Origin: Parasponia andersonii
Taxonomy: Eukaryota > Streptophyta > Magnoliopsida > Rosales > Cannabaceae
Length of the DNA stretch: 64,000 nucleotides
Direction: 5' to 3'
Assembly (NCBI GenBank): GCA_002914805.1
Contig: JXTB01000004.1
Coordinates: 1,318,663-1,382,662, forward strand
Positions 1-9,984 of the stretch are shown piece by piece. Below the pieces are notes generated by a model that worked only from the letters and a program-made list of their open reading frames with translations, ran no database searches and had not been told where the DNA came from. The position numbers were made by a program, and so were the translations under genes. Each line of letters starts with the position of its first letter. The first letter of the stretch is position 1.

Positions 1-95
1 AAACTAAAACTTTTGACACTTTTCAAATAAATTAAGGAATTTCCCACCAAGTGAAATTCTCCTTTTGCCACTAACCCGGGTTTTGGGTCGTGACA
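1..95 (+). repeat. 3' end of a gypsy-type LTR, cut by the window edge
   Basis: The block ends GGGTCGTGACA, which resembles the sense 3' termini of the gypsy LTRs further right (GGGGGTGTTACA). A different repeat begins immediately after it. Only the last 95 bases are inside the window, so family and target duplication cannot be checked. Confidence 0.5.
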
Positions 96-452
96 AATAT
101 GGCCACTATAGGAAGCGAGCATAAAAGACATGTGATACGTGAATGTGGCCACTTTAGAAAGCGAGCACAAGCGATGTGTAATGAGTATAATTGACACATG
201 AATGTGGTCACTGTAAAAAACGAGCACAAATGATGTGTGATATGTGAATGTGGCCACTTTGGAAAGTGAGCCAAGCAACATGTAATGAATATAAATGACA
301 CGTGAATATGACTACTATAGGAAGCGAGCATAAGCAACATGTGAGTATGGTCACCATAAATATAATCAATTTATGAATTCGGCTGCAATAAAGAGAAAGC
401 ACGAGCGACATGTGAGTGTAGTCACCTTAGAGAGCGAGTACAAATGATATGT
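96..452. repeat. degenerate minisatellite, left part
   Basis: About seven diverged units. Each starts near AATGTGGCCACT, passes AAGCGAGCACAA and ends near GACATGTG. Unit lengths alternate between about 46 and 60 bases, because every second unit carries an extra stretch like TAATGAGTATAA. The array resumes at 1256 after a transposon. The minus-strand open frames here only read through the repeats and I do not call them genes. Confidence 0.75.
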
Positions 453-1255
453 TAGGGGTATTCAAAATAACCTCCAAACCTCACCAAACTATGTGATTTC
501 TCTTCTTAAATGGCCAGTTACAAATTGAAAAATATGAAAACTGACTTAGCCAGTTCAATTCTCGGTTTTGGATAAATTCGGTCGAATTCAAACCAATTTA
601 GCCAGTAAGTTTGTATATGTATATTTTTAAATAAATATATATATATATATATATTAATAGTTTAAAGTTTAAGCTCATTCATTCTAATTAAGTAGTGAGT
701 ACTCTTAGCTCATTTAAGACTATGTTACTTAAGATTTTTATGATATTTTAAACTTTAAGCCTTGTTATTATAATGTGTTTAAGATTAAAAACTTTAAGTT
801 TATACTTCAATTTTGATTAGTACTCTTAGCTCATTTAAGACTATGTTACTTAAGATTTTTATGATATTTTAAACTTTAAGCCTTGTTATTATAATGTGTT
901 TAAGATTAAAAACTTTAAGTTTGTACTTCAATTTTGATTAGGTTGTAAGTTTACTAGGACTTTCGATTTGGTTGTAACTTGTAATTATGTTATGGTTTCA
1001 TTTTATATTTGAATTTTATATTTTAGAAGAAGTATAATTATGATATAAGCTTAGTTGATGTTGTATTAATTCAATTTTTTTAAGTATTCAAACCATAGAA
1101 ATTGCCCAAACTGGTCGTAAAAATGTAGATGCAGTCTGACCAATTTGAATTGATCAACTCAAAGCGTATGAATTGGTGAACCAGCCAAATCATATATTCA
1201 GATTAGTTTTTAGATTGGTAATTTAGACTTTATAGACTGGCCATGAACACCTCTA
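453..1255. mobile_element. non-autonomous hAT-like element, 803 bp
   Basis: The ends are imperfect terminal inverted repeats: TAGGGGTATTCA on the left, and TAGAGGTGTTCA when the right end is read on the minus strand. Both match the usual hAT terminus. The flanking 8-mers TGATATGT (445-452) and CGATGTAT (1256-1263) agree at five of eight positions, and all three differences are transitions, as expected for an aged 8 bp target duplication. The minisatellite continues on both sides, which supports a real insertion. No transposase is encoded. The interior holds a 121 bp tandem duplication and a short AT run. Confidence 0.7.
700..941. repeat. two-copy 121 bp tandem duplication
   Basis: Copy one is 700-820 and copy two 821-941. 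Each starts TACTCTTAGCTCATTTAAGA and ends TTTTGATTAG. I see one base difference (TTTATACTT against TTTGTACTT). It lies inside the hAT-like element and is far less diverged than that element's ends, so it is a later event. Confidence 0.9.
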
Positions 1256-1357
1256 CGATGTATGAATGCGGCCATTATGAATTAAGAGTAAGCGCAAATG
1301 ACATATGAGTGTAGCTGTGAGATATCGGTGAGTATAAATGATATACAGAGTGGCTAT
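1256..1357. repeat. degenerate minisatellite, right part
   Basis: This continues the array interrupted by the hAT-like element: GAATGCGGCCATT, AAGCGCAAATGACATATG, then two weaker units. It ends where a Tat-type LTR begins with TGATGAG. Confidence 0.65.
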
Positions 1358-2230
1358 TGATGAGTAAGCATTTCGCTTACAAATCAAGTATTCCAACTAA
1401 AATATTTATAAGTTTTTAAGCATTTGTGTTATTTTAATATTATTTTGTGTTTATGTTGTAGAAAATAAGAGATTGAGGCTTAGTATAAGTTTGACACTAA
1501 AAAAGAAGAGTTTTGAAGCCCTGAGCATACCATAAAATGTGCAAAAGAGTCAATTCAAGTATTGGAGACAAAAGCCAAAGTACTTCGGTGCTTGGGAGCA
1601 AATCAAATAATGCTCAAAGTTATGAAAAGATTCTAGAACTGTGAGTGCCATGGCGCTACTCTGCAAAATGAACAAGCACCGCGGCACTATCGTTGTACCC
1701 TAATGCATATTTTAATGGCACCATGACGCTATTTTCATGCATTGTAGTTTTGTATTTTTTGTGAGATTTTAGGAAACAATTTTGGCCCTTGATTGCTTCT
1801 GAATGGATGGCTGGATTTCTCTCCATGCTATGTCATTTGGGTGTCTTATAAATGCAGACTTAAGTCTCAAGACTTAAGGCATACACTTGAGGGCTCAAAA
1901 ATTCTAGAGAAAGGAGAGCTTTAGAGCTGAAATCTATAGAGGAATCTTGAGAGAATTGCTTGAAGAATTGAAGGCTTGAAGTTCTACTTCTAAAAAAGAG
2001 TATTTTTTTCCCTCTTTTTCACCCTAATTTCATTTGAATTTTGTATTATGCTTGAGTTATGAACATATTTGGACATATGAAATTCTTGTTGAGATTAGAA
2101 ATGCATTTTCTATGTTGAACTAGTTGTTATATGCTAGGGGAACGATGTAGTTCATACTTTGATTCTGTATCTTGATTTCCAATATATTCTTTGATATTAT
2201 TTTTCTAGAGTTTATTTATGTTATTCCATG
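1358..2230 (+). repeat. truncated Tat/Athila-type LTR
   Basis: It starts TGATGAGTAAGC and runs parallel to the LTR at 3754: the TTTGAATTTTGTATTATGCT stretch, the CAATATATTCTTTGATATT stretch, and paired GTGCCATGGCGCTA-like palindromic motifs at about 1645-1735. Similarity stops near TATTCCAT (about 2229). About 30 bases of unmatched filler follow before the copia LTR. It has no partner in the window, so it is a solo or truncated LTR. Confidence 0.7.
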
Positions 2231-2262
2231 TTATTTCCAATGATGTAGCTTTTTCTATTCAA

Positions 2263-3753
2263 ATATTTGCCCTAAAAAGTAGATTTTCAATTTTACTCTT
2301 TTAGTGTAAACAACTTTCTCTTATATACATTTATGAAATTCGCTAGATTAAACTATCTTAGTTGAATAGTTTATTTATCTAAAAAGTATTCTATGACTTT
2401 GTTTGTATATAAAAAAACAAACATTATTAAGCGTCAATTATGGAGAGATTTGTTTCTTTATCTAAGTCTAAATTAACTAGTTCACAATCCGTAAATAAAG
2501 ATGGAATACTTTATTCGCTAAAGATTATAGTGTTTATTTATTTCAACAGGAATGATGTGTTTCAAATCATTAAAGTATCTGATTTATAATAGAAACACTA
2601 GTACTATATAAACAAGTTATTTGTATTGAACTGGACTAGGTAATATAAAAAATTAGAGTACCGTAGCTCAATTCTTAATATTACTACAAACTAGCATTTA
2701 ATATGTGGATCTTAATTCTTGATGTTTGACTGGACTTGCTTTCATAGGTTGTAAATTTTTGATTTGTTAAAAGACTGGCCTCTAAGAAATTCGAGGCGAA
2801 CTCTGGTATACTAGAGGTTATGATTTATAAATTGACAGGAACACCAAATAGTTGAAGACACTATATAATAATGCCATTTTAGGGTCTTTCAAGATTCATG
2901 GAATGGCCATTAAGAATAAAATTATCGACAACATTATTCATGTATAGAAAGAAAATAACTTAAGAATAAATATGTATTGGAGGGATATTATAGTAATTTA
3001 ACCTATCAAACTATGACATTATATTGGGATTTTATATGTGGTAGAGAATATGCTAGATAGATCGATTAATCAAGGCTAGTTTATTAAATCTCTATAAAAG
3101 GCATGACATTTAATCTAAGAGTGTTGTATTGGGCCTTTACTGGAGTATTATTTATATATATACCATAAGAAGAGCTATTATATATTTATCATTCTATTGG
3201 AGCTTAGGTTATTTGGATCCATTAAGTTACTTGTCTAGCTTAACAAAGCTCATTAATTGGTTGGTGGTATTTATGAAATTAGTTTAATGAAACTGTATAA
3301 TATAATGATTTTACATGCAAGTTGGTATTTTTATAAATAAGTTGCATATAATTATAAAAATACACCTAAATCCCAAATTAGAGAACAAACTCAATTTTAA
3401 TTAGACTAGGATTAGAAGTTTTTGTGCCCATATATATAAGATATATGAGAGAAAAAACTATTTAGTAACTCTAGGAGAGCTACACATGAAATAGAGGGAA
3501 ATGGAGAGAGAGATTTTGTCCAAGGCTGAGAGAAAGAGAGGGAGAAAAAGTTTTTTGCAATCTCACATTTTGGTTAAAGAAGTTGTTCTTGATCATTCTC
3601 CAACGAAGGATTCAACTTGGTGCCCACTCGCCTCATCAACCAAGAGTAAGAGCATAGAGAAGATCCATGTTGCAGATTTGAATATCATCAATAAGAAGAT
3701 CAATGAGGAACATGCTACAAGAGGTAATTTTAAATCTAATCTCTAGGGTTTAT
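2263..3753 (+). repeat. copia 5' LTR, left part
   Basis: It aligns along its length with the 3' LTR at 26952-28708, from ATATTTGCCCTAAAAAGTA through GCTAGATTAAACT to AATCTAATCTCTAGGGTTTA. It lacks the terminal TGTTGGG. The 82-codon open frame at 3501-3746 is LTR leader sequence and is broken in the other LTR. The last five bases (3749-3753, TTTAT) are the target site of the Tat element. Confidence 0.85.
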
Positions 3754-5082
3754 TGATGAGTGATTAATTCACTCACAAATCAAGTATCATTAAACTCAAA
3801 TAATTGTAAGATCTTAAGCATTTTTGTTGGTTTGATGTGTTTTTACTTTATTTGTATATTTCTTGTGAATAAATGAGAATCAAGATAAATTAGTCCTAAA
3901 TATGGGTATTTCAACCCTTTTGGATGAAAAATGAGTCTGATATGAATACAACGCAATGAAAATCAGGTAAAACAGAGCGAAAACAATGAAATGATGCCAT
4001 CAGAAAGAAAAGTTATTATGCTGATTTCCATAACTGAGAGTGCCACAGTGCTTGAATAGTAGCACTACGATGCTATCTAGAAATCATACTTCTAGAGCCT
4101 AGAGCACTGTGGTGCTTTCCAGGGATGCTGTGGTACTACTCCTCATCTTGAAATGTATTTTTAGGGCTAATCTTGGCCCTTGATGCTATCTAATTGAATG
4201 GTTGATATTTCATCTGACTTAGGTCACCTTAGAGTACCTTAAATATATCTTTAAGCCTCCATTTCAAGTATGAAGAGTTTGAGAGAAAACATAACAAAGA
4301 GAAGTCAAAAATCCTAGAGAGAGGAGAGCTTTGGAGCAAAAATCTTGGAGAGGATGCTTGAGAGAATGGCTTGAAGAGATTAAAGCTTGATGTTCTTTCT
4401 CCACAAAAGAGTTTTTCTCATCCTCTTTCTCACCCTTGTCTCATTTGAATTTTGTATTATGCTTGATTTATGAATATGTTTGGATATACAAAATTTTTGT
4501 TGAGATTAGTGTTGGATTCCTCCTATGTTAAATTACTTGTTATATGATTGCGGTATGATGTATCTTAAACTTTGATTCTATGTTTCAATTTCCAATATGT
4601 TCTTTAATATTGTTCTTGAATTTATTTATATTATTCCACACTTAATGCTTCTCAACTAATTAGCTACTAGTTGGATGATTTGGTTTCTAGAATTTGACAC
4701 TTGAGAAAGAGAATTTTAGAAACAACTATAGGATAGTATAAACTAGGATTTGTAGAGTTTAAGAGAACCTATAATTCCTTTGAAGTTATGATCAAAGAAC
4801 TATTGAACATAGTGAATTCTTAATTTCTAGGTTCGAAATAGAGATATTGAAATTGAGACTTAGGAATGATTTAACTCGGCACTCGAAAGAAAGAGTAGAA
4901 ATATCTTTGGGTTCTTAGCTTATAAACTAGGAATAATTGATTAAAATGAAATTGTTGATTAAAAGACAGTTGATAGTTAGGTGAATTCAATCCCCTAGTA
5001 CATTTGTATGTAGAAGTCTCCATATTTTATATTTATATTTGTATTTATATAACTTATAAATTCATTTAGTTTGGTTGCCTAG
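3754..5082 (+). repeat. Tat-type 5' LTR, left part
   Basis: It starts TGATGAGTGATTAATTCACT. It matches the 3' LTR from TGATGTGTTTTT (3833 here, 11860 there), so the 3' copy lacks the first 79 bases, probably lost by recombination between the two TTGATG words. It carries paired motifs GTGCCACAGTGCTT and AGCACTGTGGTGCTT at 4039-4115, much of which is deleted in the 3' copy. It ends with CCTAG (5078-5082), the target of the next insertion. Confidence 0.85.
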
Positions 5083-5680
5083 TGTGATATCCTAAAATTA
5101 CGTATGACACCCAACTCCTCACCTAGTTAAAAGAGCCAATAAGAAATTAATTGCATATTATTTTATATTGTGCCCCATGTGAATATGATTTTTAGTACCT
5201 TTCTTATCAATTTATTTTAATTATTAATCTTTGCTTACTAAATAATTTCATAGTGAAATGCTCCGAAAATGCTCTTTGGTACAAGTATAACGTGTTTTTA
5301 GTTGATCGGTTATAATTATAGGCATGATTCTAATTGTTGATATCCTTATATCTGAATTAATTTTGATATGCATTAAAACATAAAATAAAGTGTATTGAGT
5401 GCATTTCTAGTACCTTGCAAATCTTGTAACTTATCAAACTTTGGTCTGATGCTTATCTGTATTATTATTATTATTTTAATTCATTTTTATGATTTATTAT
5501 ATTATTTTCTTTATAACAAAAAGTAAATGAGTTGGAATTGTGTAGAAACCGACTTAGTGATGTCGGCAAGACCTTGGAGCATTAACCGTACTATTTATTA
5601 AGGTCTTGTACACTCATGAACGAAACAAAAAGAATTGCTCCCTTTCCATGTTTATTCTCTCAGCTCCATCTTTTCAACCT

Positions 5681-5688
5681 TATATAAA
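5681..5688 (+). promoter_or_regulatory. TATA box of the solo LTR
   Basis: TATATAAA follows TTTTCAACCT about 600 bases into the LTR, a normal place for the U3/R core promoter. Transcription would start near 5710-5720. This is inferred from position and sequence only. Confidence 0.55.
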
Positions 5689-6334
5689 AGTCATCTATAT
5701 ACTTATTGTTAGTCAAGAATAAGTACGATAAAGGACATACCATCTTGCACTTTTCCTTTAATCTTGAAGGTAATTCTTATACTGTATATTGTAGTAGTTA
5801 TTAATTAGAATACTTATAAACACTTTAGTGCTTATTTATTCAGTAGTCTAGGATTTACGTTTTTTACGGCCATATGTATTTATATATATATATTGTCTTT
5901 ATTCTTGTTATAGGTATAAGGTATACATAAAATTTCTTTTGTGATTGAGATTTCTTAATTAGTTGTTTTGCTCAGTGGCTGTTTAGTCATAAAGAAATCA
6001 GTTTTAAATCAAATCTAATGAAAAAAAAAAAAAAAGAAGGAAGATATCTTTGATCATGCTAATTTGACCGTTTCTATTTTACTAGTTTCCAAGTACATTA
6101 TTATTGCACATTCATTGATTGTTAGCGATAAATTTGAGGTTTATTATTTAAAAATAAATGTTTTGATTGCTGGAATACTTGGAATAAAATGAGGTTTGGG
6201 TTTCCTTTGTCTTCTTTGTATTGTACTATGGTGTAAGCATGGGATATTCTTTGTTTAATATTTTCGGATTCATAAATTTGATTAGAGCAATGTGTTGATA
6301 TCCTTAAGCTAGAAGAAATGATGTCTAACTAAAA

Positions 6335-6496
6335 ATAATAATAATAATAATAATAATAATACTAATAAAATAATATAACAAAATAAAATAAAATAAAATA
6401 TTTCTTTTAGTCCAAGTTTGAAATGTAAAATTATCTATCATTATGTGCTTAATGATTATAGAAATCTATCCTCTAAATAATAATAATAATAATAGG
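6335..6496. repeat. simple repeats (ATA)n and (AAAAT)n
   Basis: An (AAT)n run lies at about 6335-6360, AAAAT pentamers at about 6380-6400, and a second (AAT)n run at about 6476-6494. All are inside the solo LTR. A poly-A tract also lies at about 6020-6034. Confidence 0.9.
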
Positions 6497-7409
6497 AGCA
6501 CGTCAACTATACCAAGAGCGAAGAGTATTTCACATAAAAAGAAAACTCAAAGAAGCTCAAGATCGAGGTAAGTAACATCACACCTGCAATGTCAGAAATT
6601 CTTTATTCTGTGAATTGGTGGATATAGAATCTGTGGATATGTGTACATACATAACTGTCATTCATTTTTGCATGAGACATGAACACGTGGTGTATTTATA
6701 TTGTCTGACAAGTATTGATGAATAGGGTGTGGCGGGCCAGCGCCCAAATATATGATATGGTTCCTTCGGGAACACTTTGGTCCTCTCGGGGACATTATGG
6801 TTCCTACGGGAACACTTTGACGGCGGTATGGGTGGACCTCTGATGTACACAGAGGGGATTTTCTGGGGCTCGAGACCTCCATATAGCTCATGATATGTTA
6901 TACGTTCTCTGAGTGGCTCAGTATGCAATTCACGGTCTTGTCAGGCAATGCAATATACACAGGGATCCCAATCATATAAATATTTGTTCTCTGTCATGTG
7001 CACTCTGCATCTGCATATGTTACTTACTGAGTTTTATACTCATTAATATTCTTACATTGCAGAAGTTACTGATAATATGTGAGTTGGAGGAGGAGCGCCA
7101 ACTTTCTGACCGTGGCTTGTGTATATGAGCATTTTGACGCTGTGGTTTTCTAATAGATGATTTTGTACCTATTTTGTGTGTATAAATTATGTAAATTTCA
7201 TGAGAGGCCTACTTTGAGAGGGTGTATATATGTATATATTGCAGTATGTATAATTATGAGTGGAGTTTTCCTTTTCTTCTAGAAAGTTCAAAAGTTTTAA
7301 ATTTTTCCTATTTTATCAGTTCTAAGTCGAGTAGTGTCTCCGGATCTCACTTAATATTTATACAAATATCTTTACGTACGTGTGTGGGATCGGGGGATGT
7401 TTCACCTAG

Positions 7410-7554
7410 ATAAAGTTAGGTTACAATAATTCCTATAATTAGTGATAATTTAACATCCAATTCCTCGTGAGATCGATAACTCTTTTATCACTTTATTACT
7501 TATATACGACCTATATATTTGCAGTTATTTTACGTATATGCATTTAGTGTAACA
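7410..7554 (+). repeat. Tat-type 5' LTR, right part
   Basis: It resumes after the solo LTR and its CCTAG duplication: ATAAAGTTAGGTTAC, then the AACATCCAATTCCTCGTGAG stretch, ending TTTAGTGTAACA. It matches the 3' LTR end at 13045-13188 (TTTAGCGTAACA). Confidence 0.85.
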
Positions 7555-7560
7555 AATATT

Positions 7561-7578
7561 TGGTGTCATTACTAGGGA
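7561..7578 (+). other. primer binding site, Asp-tRNA type, degenerate
   Basis: TGGTGTCATTACTAGGGA begins six bases after the LTR end. It resembles the TGGCGCCGTTGCCGGGGA site used by plant Tat and Athila elements. Most differences are C-to-T or G-to-A transitions, as expected from decay of methylated DNA. Confidence 0.75.
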
Positions 7579-7825
7579 ATTGGTATTTTAGATTGTTGTT
7601 AATATCGGAAGTAAGTTACTTGATTTTAATTTAGGTGTTTTATGTTCATTTTTCATTTTTATTTTTAAATGTTTGTTTTGCGAGGTGCTTGGAGATATTA
7701 GATCGACAAGTCCTCTTATGGTTTACTCAATAAGACTCAGAGCCATTTTATTGTGTATGGTAGAGACATAAAGAGTTGTTCATGATGTGCCCGAATCATG
7801 ATTTCTCACGGGAGTATTAAATACA

Positions 7826-8250
7826 AAGTTTTATCAACAATCTTCGGCCTGAAACAAGTATGTGACTAGAAAGAGGAAATGTACCACCTCTATCTACCAA
7901 CTATCCATTGACAAAGCTTATTGGTTCTTAGAAGACATGCCCGACTTTGATTATCAGAGCTCGAATTATCCACCATGCCACATTAGCTTGGGAGATAACT
8001 CTAATATTTTAGTACCATGGTGTAATACTCAACATCACTAAGAGAAGTCTTCTCCCAACCTTCAATATCTTTTTGCATAATTTTTAGAGGAGACAAGGCT
8101 TTGCAATAAGGAATAGGAGAAAAGGGAGACCATTTTTAACTTACAAATTGAGTCTCTATATGACTCCCTTGAAGCCATGACAAGAACGGTGGCTATGATA
8201 CATGCACAAGTCACACATATTGATGAAAGCCACCATGAGGAGCCAAGCAC
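7826..8250 (+). pseudogene. Tat/Athila gag remnant
   Basis: In shifting frames one reads KFYQQ, then LRPETSM, then AYWFLEDMPDFDYQS. This is the order of the conserved Tat/Athila Gag signature (FYxGLxPET followed by AYxLLEDMA). A frameshift lies between the first two blocks, and many stops surround them. The protein would be the structural Gag that packages the element RNA in the cytoplasm. The 88-codon frame just downstream (8177-8440) starts MTRTVAMIHAQVTHIDE and has an acidic DNDYSSEEENQE stretch; it could be the following Gag part but I do not recognise it. Upstream (7600-7825) I see no readable frame. Confidence 0.6.
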
Positions 8251-8440
8251 AAACAAGAGGATCTTAGGTTTATTTGATAATGACTACTCAAGTGAGGAGG
8301 AGAATCAAGAATGGATCAATAAGGAAGAATCATCAGGCAACACTTGTGAATCTTTACTCTTTGAGATCCAAATTATTATGCTGCTACTATTCATCAAGGA
8401 TCACATCTACGACGATCTTGTGTGGCCAAAACCTCCATAA

Positions 8441-9984
8441 CCACCTCTAACACCGTTCATTCAAGCCCACCAAGCATATGAGATAGAGCCAAGTCAAGTT
8501 GAGCAAGCAAGCCCATTACTTCTACACATAACCAAGCTTAAGAGCGTTCAAAAATAAGACCTATTGGTTGTGTTGTATGACACATACTATGGGCAGAAGC
8601 CACTATTCGATCAGCTTTGCTAAGTTGTACATGAAAAAGACTAAAGATGCGAATTATGGAGAGGAATCTTGCACCACCCAAGTTAGGGCAACCTTGCCCA
8701 GAGCACCACATTTGCCAACCTTGATAGGAGGCAAGAGTGTCTCGTCTCCCCGGTATGTATTCTTTTCTCTTGTACTTACATTAAACATTTAAATTTTGAA
8801 AACATTGCCAATTTTGAGTTTGGGGGTGAGAATGATTGTTGGATTATTATTTGTTTGGTGTAGCTTTGCTTGTGTATTGGTTGTCAAGATTTTCTTCCAT
8901 AAGTTGTGAATTTTTAGGAAATCGTTTCATTTTTCTTGCTTTTCTTTTGATAGTTTGAATAAATTGTGAGTGTTGTTGAGATGAGATTACTTGATATTGA
9001 TGATGAGTATAGTCATTTAAGTTTCATCTTAGATTTTTTTAAATGTAATTTATTGAGATTATCTATGTGTTTGACTTGCATTAATTGAACCTCATTTTTG
9101 AATCTATACATTTGAGCACAATAATCATGATCACTTAACTCTTTGAGCTTTTGGAGAACACTTGTGTGTATTAGAGAGTCATTGACATCTCATGAACTCT
9201 AAAATAGTGAAGCTTGAGATGAAATTTTATGTTAGGTGACATTGGAGAAATAATTAGGCTTTCTTCGGAATGTTTGAGCCTTTCAAGCTAGCCTTGATAT
9301 ATTATCATCCTAGAACACCCACTCTGAATCTATTTTTACCTTTCTTTTTCTACCGCATTTTAGCCAAACCAAAATAATGACTACCAACTTTTATCCTTTA
9401 AGCATGTTGATTATTTTAAAGAGTTAATTTATATTATATTCATGTTGAGAGAAAGGGTGGTGATATGAAGTATTGGAAAGAAAAAAGAAATAAAAATCTT
9501 AAAAAAAGGAAAAAAAATAAGAGAATAATTTGGTGAAAAATTTATGTCCTTACCCTATATTTTATTTTTCAACATTGAGGGCAATGTTGATTTTTAGTTT
9601 GGGGGAGATGTTTTTGATTTTTATCTTTTTTTCTTATTTCATATCTTTCATTTCAGAAAAAAGATAAAAAAATATTAAATAATTGTTTGTTAGGGTGTTA
9701 ATAAAAGAGAAATTTAGTTGAGTGTGGGAGTACTATTTGGTGTACTAAGAAATAACTCTACAAAGGTCCTTGATTAATGTACTTAAGGGTGATTTGAACC
9801 TCAAATGTTTTTTCCAAAATTATCTTTCCTTCTCCTAAGTTGACATTATAAGTTTAATGAAAGATCTTTTAATCTCTGATGACATACTAACATATATTAG
9901 TGGAGAGCAACATGAAAGATAGGCATATGGTAGTTCCAAATTATATTATATAGAGATCTTTCATTACCTACCGAAACACATAAG
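8441..9984 (+). other. Tat non-coding internal region with polypurine-like motifs
   Basis: There is no convincing coding frame. TTGAGTTTGGGGGTGAG lies at about 8813-8829, and TTTTTAGTTTGGGGGAGATG at about 9590-9610 after ACATTGAGGGCAATGTTGAT. Both echo the true polypurine tract at 11835-11859. Such GTTTGGGGG motifs are typical of Tat/Athila internal regions. The 9470-9560 stretch is A-rich. Confidence 0.6.

Larger units (their letters stand above)
5083..7404 (+). mobile_element. 2322 bp solo LTR nested in the Tat 5' LTR
   Basis: It starts TGTGATATCC, ends GGATGTTTCA and is flanked by perfect 5 bp duplications CCTAG (5078-5082 and 7405-7409). The interrupted Tat sequence continues exactly as in its 3' LTR. 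It has a TATA box at 5681, a GAGGTAAGTAA donor-like site at 6565, the TTACTTACTGAG hairpin at 7020-7045 and TTGCAG at 7058. These features are shared with the Tekay LTRs further right, so it probably belongs to a related gypsy family. No internal region remains. The open frames at 6658-7413 are accidental. Confidence 0.9.

Noticed and set aside
71-411. Minus-strand frames rich in His, Cys and Ser
   Set aside because: Pure read-through of a minisatellite; the repeated peptide pattern comes from the DNA repeat.
93-452. CRISPR-like spacing of similar units
   Set aside because: Units are diverged and contiguous with no unique spacers, and the genome is plant.
3501-3746. 82-codon plus-strand frame starting MEREILSKAERKRGRK
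   Set aside because: It lies in the leader part of the copia LTR, and the corresponding place in the 3' LTR (28220-28460) is not open in the same way. No domain is recognisable.
6658-6928. Two overlapping minus frames in the solo LTR with GTTCCTTCGGGAACACTTTG repeats
   Set aside because: Short GGGAACACTTTGG repeats (6762-6822) in R/U5 create these frames. I see no gene; the repeats may be structural.
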